From contig CM050449.1 in NCBI GenBank assembly GCA_027563935.2, positions 61,694,056-61,758,055 on the forward strand: a stretch of 64,000 nt of DNA. The letters are read 5' to 3'. This document shows positions 12,038 to 23,672 of this stretch, piece after piece. The first letter of the stretch is position 1. Every line of letters begins with the position of its first letter. A model generated the notes under the pieces. That model did not search any database, was not told where the DNA came from, and was given only the letters and a program-made list of their open reading frames with translations. The translations under genes were made by a program, and so were the position numbers. Source of the DNA: Costus lasius. Lineage: Eukaryota; Streptophyta; Magnoliopsida; Zingiberales; Costaceae.

Positions 12038-12913
12038 TCTCCCAGTGCTTAGGCCAAAGCCGGGTTAGACCATGATGGTCACTACTGAATATGCTGGACA
12101 ACTAGGTTAACTAAGTGGTTAATGTGTACAGTGGTTTAGAGTGTAGCTCTAGAACCTTAGTTACTCTATGGGGACAGTTGTGTGATGTCTTGGCAGGGTA
12201 TACTTGATTGTTCATATGTGTTTTGTTCTTTAATTTTGTTATATGTTGATATGATAATCTGTTAAAGATTTTTAAAATAATCTGCCTGTATTTTTGAATG
12301 TATGCTATGGATGGTCGTTTGAGACTATCCACTCACTGGGCTGTGTAGCTCACCCCTCAATGTTTTCAGGTGTAGAACAGGGGCGCACTGCATGAGTTAG
12401 CATGTTATATGGATATTGTGATTCTCCATGCTGGTTGGATGTATAACTTTTGTGCTTAATTAACTGAGGCCGGATGTGGCCGAATTATATGAACTTGGGT
12501 TGCCAGTTGTGGCCAAACTATGTGTGAACTTATGTTGTCGGTTGTGGCGGTTTTGATATTATGATTTTTGTGTCACCGCGGGCTTTGGCCTGGTTTCGGT
12601 GTTTGGTATCACTGTGAAACTTTATGGAATCGACGTTGTGATTTTGTTTTGAATTTCAGTTTGATGTGTATTTTTGCAATCGGTTTTGATATACATGCAA
12701 CTTGCATATGTCTAGTGCAAGTATTGCGTGGTGGCAGGTACCTTTATGAATTGTGTTTCTTGGAGATTGTATGTATGGATTTTTGGAAATTTTCAGATCG
12801 TGTTTCTTGAACTCGGTTTTACCTAGCATGTGAATCGATCTTGTATGACACATCCTGTTTCTTCTGTGATTTGTGTTGCTTGTTTGGGGTTAAGATAACG
12901 GGATGTTACAGAA

Positions 12914-12925
12914 TGGTATCAGAGG
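12914..12925 (+). other. Tek-1 primer-binding site (initiator tRNA-Met)
   Basis: TGGTATCAGAGG, 3 bases after the 5' LTR. It fits the 3' end of plant tRNA-iMet over the first 11 bases. Confidence 0.88.
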
Positions 12926-13036
12926 AGTTGGCTAGCTAAAACTTAGTTCGGGGGAAAACATGTTTGTGTATTGCTAGACACCTGATAGGTTTATGTTTGT
13001 TTTCCTGACTATGGTATGTGTGTGTAGGAATTTAAG

Positions 13037-16000
13037 ATGGTGCGAACCAGAGGAAATGCTAGTGGCGAGGATGAGCAGCCTTCGAACCTCACGAGAACTA
13101 TTGAGGCTCTGACTGGCATGGTACAGCAACAAGGTGCCATGATAGAGAGGCAAGCTCAGATGCTGCAGCAACAACAGACTCAGCATCAAGAGGCACAACA
13201 GCAGCTTTTGCAGCAGTTGACTCAAGAGAGACCCCAGACTACTACTCGGGCGGTGGGGGATGACTCTCAGGAGGGCGCTCACAGGCGCTATGCTTCACTT
13301 GTGAGTGAATTCCAGAAACTGGGTCCCAGCTCTTTTTATGGGGGCTCAGAATCCAGTACTGCCGAGAACTGGCAGTTGTGCTTGGAAAAGATTTTCCAAG
13401 TCATGCGCTGCTCAGATGAGGATAAGTTATGTCTGACCACCTATATGATGCGTGGGGACGCAGATGAGTAGTGGAAGGGCGTGGTGAGACTTGCCGAAGA
13501 AAGACATGAGACTGTAGATTGGCCTTACTTCTTGTCTCGATTTAACGAGAAGTACTTCCCAGATAGTTTGGTGGAGGACCGAGAGGTGGCATTTATTCAC
13601 CTGGAGCAGGGTGATATGACAGTGGACCAGTATGAGTTGCAGTTCACTAAGTTGGGAAAGTATGCTCCTCACCTGATAAACACTAAAAAGATGAGAGCTA
13701 CCAAGTTTCTCAGAGGTCTTAGATGGGACATTAGAGAGCAGGTTGGTGCTCAGCACTTGGAGACCTATGTTGAGACTGTTGGGCGAGCACGCACCATTGA
13801 GAGATACATAGCTGAGAGGAGTTCTCATGTTGCCGTGACAGTGGTTCCTGCGGCTGAGGCGGCAGTTCCTCAGTATGGTAGTGGCGGCAAGGGTAAGAAG
13901 TACCCTAAACATAAGGACTACAAAAAGAGCAGGTATAAGCCTTACTCCTACAAGGCACCGCAGCAGTCCAGGGATGCACCGCAGCAGTTCAGGGATGCCA
14001 GGGATGTAAGAAACAGTATCACAGAGGACCGGACTTGTAATTATTGTGGGCTCAAGGGACATCTAGTGAAAGACTGTCATAAGAGGAATGGTGTATGTTT
14101 CAGGTGTAAGAAACCTGGACACATGGTCAAGGACTGTAAAGAACCTGAGATGCAGCAGAGAGGCGCAGATAAGCCTACAGTCCAGACTAGAGTTTATGCT
14201 GTGGCTGAGAAGGATACACGAGCTTCCCGATCCGTCGTGGAAGGTACCTTATTTGTATTCGATCAGTTAGCTCGCATTCTATTTGACCCTGGTGCAAATT
14301 TGTCTTTTGTATCTGTTAAGTTTGCTGCATGTTTACCTTTGTTACCTAAGGTGCTGAATTATGCTGTGTCTGTGAGTACTCCCTTAGGAACATCATTATC
14401 TACAGATACTGTTTGTGCTAATTGTGTAGTGCATGTAGAGGGTTATGAGTTTCTGGTAGATCTAATCCTCTTAGACATGCAAGACTATGATGTCATCCTA
14501 GGTATGGATTGGTTATCTTTCCATCATGCCGCTGTGGATTGCTTTGAGAAAGTAATCACCTTGAATCTGCTAGATGGGAATCGGATTTTTGTTAGAGGTC
14601 TAGTGTCAGACCAAGGACCGCATGTAATATCTTTCCTGCAGGCCAGGAAGTTACTTGCTAGTGGATGCAAGGGTTATCTTGCGCATGTTAAGGTGCAGGA
14701 TGATTCTACTTCTGATTTGACTCAGATGGCGGTGGTGAAAGAATTTCCTGATGTGTTCTCTGAAGAATTTTCAGGCTTGCCACCAATTAGAGAAGTGGAG
14801 TTTGGCATTGAGTTGGCGCCAGGTACGGCACCTATCTCCAGAGCTCCTTATCGCATGGCTACCTCAGAGCTGGCCGAGCTTAAGAAACAACTGGAGGAAT
14901 TGCTAGAGAAAGGGTACATTCGGCCTAGTGCTTCTCCCTGGGGAGCGCCAGTGCTGTTTGTAAAGAAGAAAGATGGAACCCTGAGGATGTGTATAGACTA
15001 CAGGCAGTTGAACCAAGTGACTATCAAGAATAAGTATCCTCTTCCCAGAATTGATGATCTATTTGATCAATTACAGGGAGCTACAGTGTTCTCTAAGATT
15101 GATCTGAGATCAGGGTATTATCAGCTTAGGGTCAAGGATGAGGATATATTTAAGACTGCTTTCAGGACCAGGTATGGGCATTTTGAATTTTTAGTTATGC
15201 CTTTTGGACTGACGAATGCACCTGCTGTCTTCATGGATTTGATGAACAGGGTATTCCATGAATTGCTTGACTCTTGTGTGGTAGTCTTTATAGATGATAT
15301 TTTGGTATACTCACGGACTACTTCAGATCATGTCAGTGACTTGCGCAGAGTGCTGGAGGTTTTGAGGAAGAACCGATTATATGCCAAGGCTAGTAAGTGT
15401 GAGTTCTGGCTAGAGAAGATCAGTTTCCTTGGGCATGTGATTTCTGGTCAAGGGGTGTCGGTGGATCCAGTTAAAGTGCAAGCCATTCTTAATTGGGGAA
15501 GACCGACTAGCGCTACTGAGATCAGAAGTTTCTTAGGTTTAGCAGGTTACTACCGGAGATTTGTTGAGGGATTCTCCAAGCTGGCGGGTCCTTTAACTAA
15601 ATTAACCAGAAAGGAGGCTAAGTTTATTTGGGATGACAAGTGTGAAGAGAGCTTTCAGGAGCTGAAGAGGAGGTTGACTAGTACACCGATCCTCATTATT
15701 CCTAGTGATGGGGAAAGGTTTACTGTCTATACAGATGCTTCAGGCAAGGGGTTGGGTTGTGTCTTGATGCAGAAGGGTTCTGTAGTAGCCTATGCTTCGA
15801 GACAACTGAAGGAGTATGAATTGAACTACCCTACTCATGATTTAGAGTTGGCGGCCGTAGTCTTTGCTTTGAAGATATGGCGCCACTATTTACTGGGTCA
15901 GGAGTTCGATCTGTTCACTGATCACCAGAGTCTCAAGTATATCTTCACTCAGAAGGAGTTGAACATGAGACAGAGAAGATGGATGGAGTTGATCAAAGAC

Positions 16001-17632
16001 TATGACTTCTCTATTCAGTATCAGGCTAGAAAAGCCAATGTAGTGGCGGATGCTCTGAGCAGACATCCAGTTACTTCAGTAGCTGCTTTACGAGTCAGTG
16101 AGTGGCGGTTACTGCAGGAGTTCAGCGATCTCAGGATCAGTGTTTCTCCTAGAGTTCAGTCGGGTTATGTGACTTTTCTCAGAGTACAGTCTGCTTTGTT
16201 GCAGAAGATCAGAGATCAGCAGTCTGTGGATCCGAAATTAGTTCAGATCAGGGATAGTCTGGTTGATGGCGCAGTTCAGGATTTTAGCCTGTCTGATGAT
16301 GGTATTCTTCGGTTTCGTGGAAGGGTATGTGTCCCTGAGGAACCGAGCTTGAGGAAAGAAATATTGGAGGACAGCCATAACTCCAAATATTCTCTACATC
16401 CTGGTGTGACTAAGATGTATCAGGACCATAAGAAAAATTTTTGGTGGCCGAGCATGAAGAAAGAGGTATATGATTTTGTCTCTAGGTGTTTAACTTGTCA
16501 GACTGTAAAGGCTGAACACCAGAAGCCTGGTGGTTTGTTGCAGCCTCTTCCTATACCTGAGTGGAAGTGGGAATGCATCAGTATGGATTTTGTGTGTGGT
16601 TTGCCTAGAACCAGATTGGGTCATGATGCTATTTGGGTGATCGTTGATAGACTCACTAAATCAGCCCATTTTCTCCCGATCAAGATGACTTATCCTTTAG
16701 AGAGGCTGGCTAGATTATACATTGATGAGATAGTCAGACTGCATGGAGTGCCGGTTGATATTGTGTCTGATAGGGACTCTCGGTTTTTGTCCAGATTTTG
16801 GAAGAGCTTACAGGAGGGTTTGGGTACTAAGTTGAGTTTTAGTACAGCATACCATCCTCAGTCTGATGGCCAGACGGAGCGTACTATACAGACTCTAGAA
16901 GACTTGTTGAGAGCTTATGTGGTTGATTGGAGTTCTGAGTGGAACCGGGATCTATCTTTGATAGAGTTCACTTATAATAATAGTTTCCACTCCAGTATTC
17001 AGATGGCTCCTTATGAAGCTTTGTATGGGAGAAGGTGTAGGACTCCCTTGTGTTGGGAGGAAACTGGTGACAGAATGATTTTGAGATCTGATGCAGTACA
17101 GGAGACTACTGATAAGGTCAGAGAGATTCAGGATAAATTGAAGATTGCTCGGGACAGACAGAAGAGTTATGCTGATGACCGTCGTCGTTCCCTGGAGTTT
17201 ATGGTAGGGGATCATGTTTTCTTAAAGGTATCACCTACTAAGGGTGTTATGAGGTTTGGCAAAAAGGGCAAATTGAGCCCTAGGTTTGTAGGCCCTTTTG
17301 ACATTATTGAGAGAATTGGTCCAGTGGCTTACCGGTTAGCTTTACCTCCTGCTATGGATCATGTGCATAATGTGTTCCATGTTTCTGTTTTGAGGAAATA
17401 TCATCCTGATCCATCTCATGTATTGGAATTGGAACCTCTTCAGATTCAGAGTGATTTGACTTTTGAGGAAAGACCTCTCCGGATTGTGGATAGAAAGGAT
17501 AAAGTTCTGAGGAACAAGACTATACCTTTGGTAAAGGTTATCTTGGGAAATCAGTCGGTTGAGGAGGCGACTTGGGAGACTGAAGCTGATATGAGGAAGT
17601 TTTATGCTTATCTCTTTGATGATATGATTTGA
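13037..17632 (+). pseudogene. gag-pol: Tek-1 gag-pol polyprotein with one in-frame stop
   Basis: The frame is 1532 codons. A TAG at 13469-13471 interrupts gag where Tek-2 has TGG (Trp); beyond it 1383 codons are open. Order by codon: Q-rich gag N-terminus; two CCHC zinc knuckles (about 333-366); protease with [11 protein letters not shown] (about 417); RT with FIDDILVYS (about 752); RNase H from TDAS (about 898); integrase HHCC zinc region (about 1120-1165); integrase core Asp, Asp and Glu within [15 protein letters not shown] and TERTIQ (about 1181, 1243, 1280); and a C-terminal chromodomain-like tail with EEATWE. The chromodomain of such elements directs integration to marked chromatin. The protease has Pro where Ser or Thr is usual after the catalytic Asp. 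One suppressible stop apart, the polyprotein looks complete. Confidence 0.95.
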
Positions 17633-17652
17633 GCTTTAGAGGACTAAAGCTT

Positions 17653-17668
17653 TATAAGGAGGGAGGGA
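17653..17668 (+). other. Tek-1 polypurine tract
   Basis: ATAAGGAGGGAGGGA lies directly before the 3' LTR start at 17669. Tek-2 has the same tract at 23644-23658 on the minus strand. Confidence 0.85.
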
Positions 17669-20413
17669 TGTAAGATCCAAGGATCTTAAGTCCTGGTAAG
17701 CATTATTTTTGATTTAAATAAACTCATTGTCTGTGATATTTTGTTCATGATTTAAATAAAATTATTGACTGTGATATTTTGCTATGTATTGGTTGTTAAT
17801 TTATAGTTAATTAACTAGAGATTTTTGGTTGTTAATTTATAGTTAATTAACTAGAGATTTTTGGTGATTAATTTATTCGATTATTGGTTGTTAATTTTGT
17901 TGGACGTTAATTAGCTTAATGGATGTTAAATTTAATTAGTTAACTAGCTTATTGGATGTTAGTTTAATCCTTATTGGATTTGCGTTTAAGTGAATTCATT
18001 AAATGGATGTTAATTTAAATTCTTATTGGATGTTCACTTAAACCATGGGTTATTGGGTTGGCGCTAATTGGGTTTTAAAATTCGAAATTATTAGTTAAAT
18101 GGATTAAACCCTTTTGAATTAATTGGTTAGCGGGTTAAACATTAAAAACTGAAATTTAAACTTTAAGTTAGTGATTTCGGCTAGGGTAGAGAATAGGCAT
18201 TTTTTTTGGCTTGGAGAAAAACCTTGGGCGACGGCTAGGAGGAAGAAGGCGATCTTGGTGTTCTTGGAATTCCCTTGAGGTGAAGAAGCTTCCTTGGCGA
18301 GTTCTTGGAGATCCTTTGGGCGACATCAAGGCTTTAGACGATTTTTTTGTGGAGGATTTTCGGTTTAAGAGGTGAGTGGGGTGTCTTAATTGATTTCTAG
18401 CATTTTGGTTGTGTTAATTGATGCATTAGATTGATTAGAAATTTTACCATGTTAAAAACCGAAAACTCAAGACTTCTCTTTGTTATAAACCGAAAGTTAC
18501 AATGGTATAATTATCATGAAAACTCAAGACTCCTTGTTAACTAAGGTTTTATTTAAGTTGGAAATTTTATCATGCTAAAAACCAAATTATGATGTATCTT
18601 CATGAAAACCGAAAATTTGTATAGGTGTATATCTCATGAAAACCGAAACTTGTAGCTTGAAATTTAAGGTATTTTTATAGGGAATTTTGGTAGCATTAAA
18701 CCATTGAATTGGGAGTATGAAATTCTTGTTAACTAGGTATTTTATAGGGATTTTGGTAATATTAAATCATTGATTTTTGGTAGCATGAGAATCTTGTTTT
18801 AAATAGATATTATGTTTGAAACCGTGGGCTAGATGTGATGTTTTGTGAACCAGATTGTAAGAGCATGGATTTTAATCATATGTTGATTTTTATGGATGCC
18901 CTAATAAATGCTAATAATATTATAAGAGTCATGTTTGTTTATTTATGACCATGAATCTTTGTTTGAGAAATTTGGGTGATAACTTAGCAAGGCTGCACTG
19001 AATTGATCAGCATGAAACCTAAGGACTACCCTACATTATGTGATTTTTTGGATGTTATGTGATTATGTGATTTTGAATATTATGCGGTTATGTGATTATG
19101 TGATTATGTGGTTATGTGATTTCAAATATTATATGTTGTGATCATGGAATGGTTAGGACTAAGGCTAAGTGTAACTGTGTGCTCAATGGGATAGTTGATA
19201 TGTGATATGTTAAGGATTGGATATTTCAGCCCTGTATTGTGATATGTGAAGGGGGTTGATGTTCAGCCTGCCTGTTATGATTATTGTGATGGGGGTTGAT
19301 GTTCAGCCTGCCCGATATGATTATTGTGATGACTATCCTAGAGTCTAGTTGACACTTAGGAGTCCACCTTTGTGATATAAGATATAAGATGTGTCTGTTG
19401 TCCAGTAGGAACCCTTTGGGAGAATGAGTTTTGACGCAAAGTGCCATGTCTTGGTCGGACAGGGGGCCACCTCTTGATGTCATCACTCTTTTGTGTTATG
19501 GGGTGTCGTAGAGCAAAGTGCCACGTCATGACCTGGCGGGGGCCACCTCTTGAATCTACACATCTTTTTGTGTTATGGGGTGTAGTAGAGCAAAGTGCCA
19601 CGTCGTGACCTGGCGGGGGCCACCTCTTGATTCTATACACTGTCCATCTATATGTTGCATGCAGGCTTCTCCCAGTGCTTAGGCCAAAGCCGGGTTAGAC
19701 CATGATGGTCACTACTGAATATGCTGGACAACTAGGTTTATGGGGACAGTTGTGTGATGTCTTGGCAGGGTATACTTGATTGTTCATATGTGTTTTGTTC
19801 TTTAATTTTGTTATATGTTGATATGATAATCTGTTAAAGATTTTTAAAATAATCTGCCTGTATTTTTGAATGTATGCTATGGATGGTCGTTTGAGACTAT
19901 CCACTCACTGGGCTGTGTAGCTCACCCCTCAATGTTTTCAGGTGTAGAACAGGGGCGCACTGCATGACTTAGCATGTTATACGGATATTGTGATTCTCCA
20001 TGCTGGTTGGATGTATAACTTTTGTGCTTAATTAACTGAGGCCGGATGTGGCCGAATTATATGAACTTGGGTTGCCAGTTGTGGCCAAACTATGTGTGAA
20101 CTTATGTTGCCGGTTGTGGCGGTTTTGATATTATGATTTTTGTGTCACCGCGGGCTTTGGCCTGGTTTCGGTGTTTGGTATCACTGTGAAACTTTATGGA
20201 ATCGACGTTGTGATTTTGTTTTGAATTTCAGTTTGATGTGTATTTTTGCAATCGGTTTTGATATACATGTAACTTGCATATGTCTAGTGCAAGTATTGCG
20301 TGGTGGCAGGTACCTTTATGAATTGTGTTTCTTGGAGATTGTATGTATGGATTTTTGGAAATTTTCAGATCGTGTTTCTTGAACTCGGTTTTACCTAGCA
20401 TGTGAATCGATCT
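17669..20413 (+). repeat. Tek-1 3' LTR, first part
   Basis: It matches 10044 onward and is broken at 20413 by Tek-2; the last 69 bases resume at 31622. Compared with the 5' LTR it lacks about 58 bp near 19735 and has about 10 extra bases near 17935. Confidence 0.93.
20409..20413. repeat. Target-site duplication GATCT, left copy, of Tek-2
   Basis: GATCT precedes TGTAACATCC and recurs at 31617-31621. The unbroken site is in the Tek-1 5' LTR near 12838. Confidence 0.94.
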
Positions 20414-23400
20414 TGTAACATCCCACATTCTTAACCCCAAACAAATGGCACAATTCACAAATGATACAGGATGTTTCATATAAGATCGATCATATGCTAG
20501 GTAAAACCGAGTTCAAGAAAACACGATCTGAAAAATTTCCATAAATCCATACATACAAATTCACAAAACACAAATCTCATAAATCTCATAAGGGTACCTG
20601 CCACCACGCAATCCTTGCACTAGACATATGCAAGGCAACAGTTATATCAAATCCACGGCTATATTAAATCCGTATCAAAACCATAAAATCCAGAAAGGTA
20701 CCTGCCACCAGGCAATACTTGCACTAGACATATGCAAGTTACAGGGTATATCAAAACCGATTGCACAGAATATACAACAAGCCGAAATTCAAAACAAAAT
20801 CACAAAATCGATTTTATAAACTCATACCAAACACTGAAACCAGGCTGAAGCCCGCGGTGACACAAAAATCAAACTCATAAGACTGCCATAACCGGCAACA
20901 CAATTCACATAGTTCACATAGTCTCATGATTCACATAGTTCATATAATTCATGTTAAGGCCACAACCGGCCCCAAGAATTAAGCACAAAAATTCTTAAAA
21001 CAGCAAACAGCATAATGATCCACGCCAATGCACTCAAGAAATGCGCCCCTGCTCTATGCCTGAAAATAGTGAGGGGTGAGCTACACAGCCCAGTGAGTGG
21101 ATAGTCTAAATCGACCATCCATAACATACATTCAAAAATATAGGCAGATTATTTTAAAAATCTTTAACAGGAACATTATGTCAACATATAACAAAATAAA
21201 GAAACAGAAGTCATATAGACAGTCAGATGTACACACTAGCATATAACAAACTCAGGTTCTAGAGTTTTACTCTAAACCAATTAAACACATATATTCCAAA
21301 CCAACTAAACACACCATACTTAATTAACCTAGTTGTCCAGCATAATCAGTAGTGACCAATATGGTCTAACCCGGCTTGGCCAAAGCACTGGGAGCTGCAA
21401 AATCTCGTGCAACACATAAACATGGATAGTGAGTAGAATCAAGAGGTGGCCCCCCGCCAGGTCACGACGTGGCACTTTGCTCTCTCACCCCATAACACAT
21501 CGATGGATTGTGTGTAGATTCAAGAGGTGGCCCCCGTCAGGTCATGACGTGGCACTTTGCTCCACACACCCAACATCATAAACCGAGTGATGACATCAAG
21601 AGGTGGCCCCTGTCTGATCAAGACATGGCACTTTGCGTCTTATATCACCCCAACACATAAAAGAGTAATGACATCAAGAGGTGGCCCCTGTCCGACCAAG
21701 ACATGGCACTTTGCGTCAAAACCCGTTCTCCCAAAAGGTTCCTACTGGACAACAGACATATCTTATTTCATATTTCACAAAGGTGAACATATTTCACAAA
21801 GGTGGACTCCTAAGTGTCAACTAGACTCTAGGATAGTCATCACAAAAATCATATCGGGCAGGCTGAACATCAACCCCCATCACAATAATCATAATAGGCA
21901 GGCTGAACATCAACCTCCTCACATATCACAATACAGGGCTGAAATTCAAACCCTTAACATAACACATAAGGACTATCCCCTTGAGTTCATAGTTACACCT
22001 AGCCTTAGTCCTAACCATCACATAATCACATAATTTTCCAAATTCACATAACCCATAATTTTCCAAATTCACATAATCACACATATTGTTCAAAATTCAC
22101 AAGATCACACATATTGTTCAAAATTCACATGATCACACAGATTGTTCAAAATTCACATGATCACACAGATTGTTCAAAATTCACATGATCACACATATTG
22201 TTCAAAATTATATAACATAACACATAATATTTTATATTCGAATATCACCGAATATAGTGTAGTCCTTAAATTTCATGCTGACTAGTTTAATCAAACCTTG
22301 CTATGTTGTCACTCAAGTTTCTCAAATACAGATACATAGCCATAAATATAACACCATAATTATTTAACATATTACACACACCAAGAAACAGTCATATCAA
22401 GCATCCATAAAATCAACTTAAAATTTAAAACAAGTATTCATATAAATTACTTTACAAATTACCACATGTAACATATTAACTACAAACACCAAAATTCGGT
22501 TTTCATAGACAATTATCAAGGTCATCAAGGTTTCGGTTTTCATGTTAACTACAAACATCAATTTCGGTTTTCATAAACAATTATCAAGAACATCAAGATT
22601 TCGGTTTTCATGTTAACTACAAACATCATTGATTTAATGTTACCAAAATTGATTTCGGTTTAACTATAATTAACAAGAATTTCATACCCAAAATTCAATG
22701 ATTTAATGCTACCAAAATTCCTATAAAAATACCTTAAATTTCATACAAATTTTCGGTTAAATAATCATCATATAATCACCTTTGAAAAATTCGGTTTTCA
22801 TGATATATTCAACTTTACAAAATTCGGTTTTCATCATAGTGAAGTCTTGAATTTCGGTTTTAGCATGGTAAGATTCCAACAAGCGAATATATCATCTAAC
22901 TCATCAATTAACACAAACAAATAGATAGAAATCAATTAGACAACCCACTCACCTTGAACCGAGAACACAAGGTGAAAAACCCTTCCAAAAATTCGTCTAA
23001 GGCTTTGAAAGATGCTACCAAACACCAAGGAATAATTCGCCAAAGGGAAAGAGATGGAGAAATCACCAAAATCGCCTCAAGAACTCTTCAAGAATCGCCT
23101 AAGTTCCTCAAGAAGTCGCCAAGTTCTTCAAGCCGTCACCCAAGGTTTCTTTCAAGCCAAAAAATCGCCAACACTCTACCCTAACCGAAATATTAATTTG
23201 AATTTTCGGTTTTTAACTCTTAACCCATTAACCCATTAATTCAAATCGGGTTTAATCCATTTAACTAATAATTTGAATTTTAAAAACCCAATTAGCGCCA
23301 ACCCAAAAACCCATTAATTTAACCATTAACTTAACGAAAATCCAATAAGGTCTAATTAACATCCAATAAGGGTTTAATTAACCAATAAGGTCTAATTAAT

Positions 23401-23643
23401 TAACTTACAACTTACAACCCATAAATCCTAATTAATTTATCATGAACAACCAACAATAATTTATCATAAAATTAACAGCCAATAATCAAACAAATAATCT
23501 CTAATTAATTTACAATAAATTAACAACCAAAAACTTCTAGTTAAGTAACTATTAACAACCAATACATAAAACAATATCACAGCTAATGATTTTATTTAAA
23601 TCCAAATAATGCTTACCAGGACTCAAGATCCTTGGATCTTACA
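20414..23643 (-). repeat. Tek-2 3' LTR
   Basis: It starts TGTAACATCC and ends GGATCTTACA on the + strand. It contains a duplicated block around GGTACCTGCCACCA (about 20590 and 20698) and four units of a ~77-bp repeat (21440-21720). Confidence 0.94.
21440..21720 (-). repeat. Four ~77-bp tandem repeats with TGACGTGG-type sites in Tek-2 3' LTR
   Basis: Units containing AAGAGGTGGCCCC then GGCACTTTGC start near 21440, 21521, 21597 and 21675. TGACGTGG is at 21545-21552 and a variant ACGACGTGG near 21463; the last two units have AGACATGG. Tek-1 has three units, so copy number varies. The same array lies in the other LTR at about 29413-29695. Confidence 0.75.
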
Positions 23644-23658
23644 TCCCTCCCTCCTTAT
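23644..23658 (-). other. Tek-2 polypurine tract
   Basis: Minus strand ATAAGGAGGGAGGGA next to the 3' LTR. Confidence 0.85.
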
Positions 23659-23672
23659 AAAGCTTTAGTCCT

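Larger units (their letters stand above)
10044..12910 (+). repeat. Tek-1 5' LTR
   Basis: It starts TGTAAGATCC and ends GGATGTTACA. Internal tandem repeats: a 36-bp unit twice (10165-10236), a 40-bp unit twice (11621-11700) and a 77-bp unit three times (from 11807). The matching 3' copy starts at 17669. Confidence 0.94.

Noticed and set aside
13427..14062. 211-codon ORF on the minus strand
   Set aside because: Shadow of the Tek-1 gag region; the same antisense frame appears against Tek-2 gag and has no known domain.
21557..22033. 158-codon + strand ORF in Tek-2 LTR, repeated at 29530-30006
   Set aside because: It is made of the ~77-bp LTR repeats read as protein; duplicated only because it is in both LTRs.
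22030..22230. Regular short repeats (CACATGATCACACAGATTG) resembling a CRISPR-like array
   Set aside because: Unit and spacer are one simple tandem repeat inside a plant LTR; no unique spacers and no cas genes.
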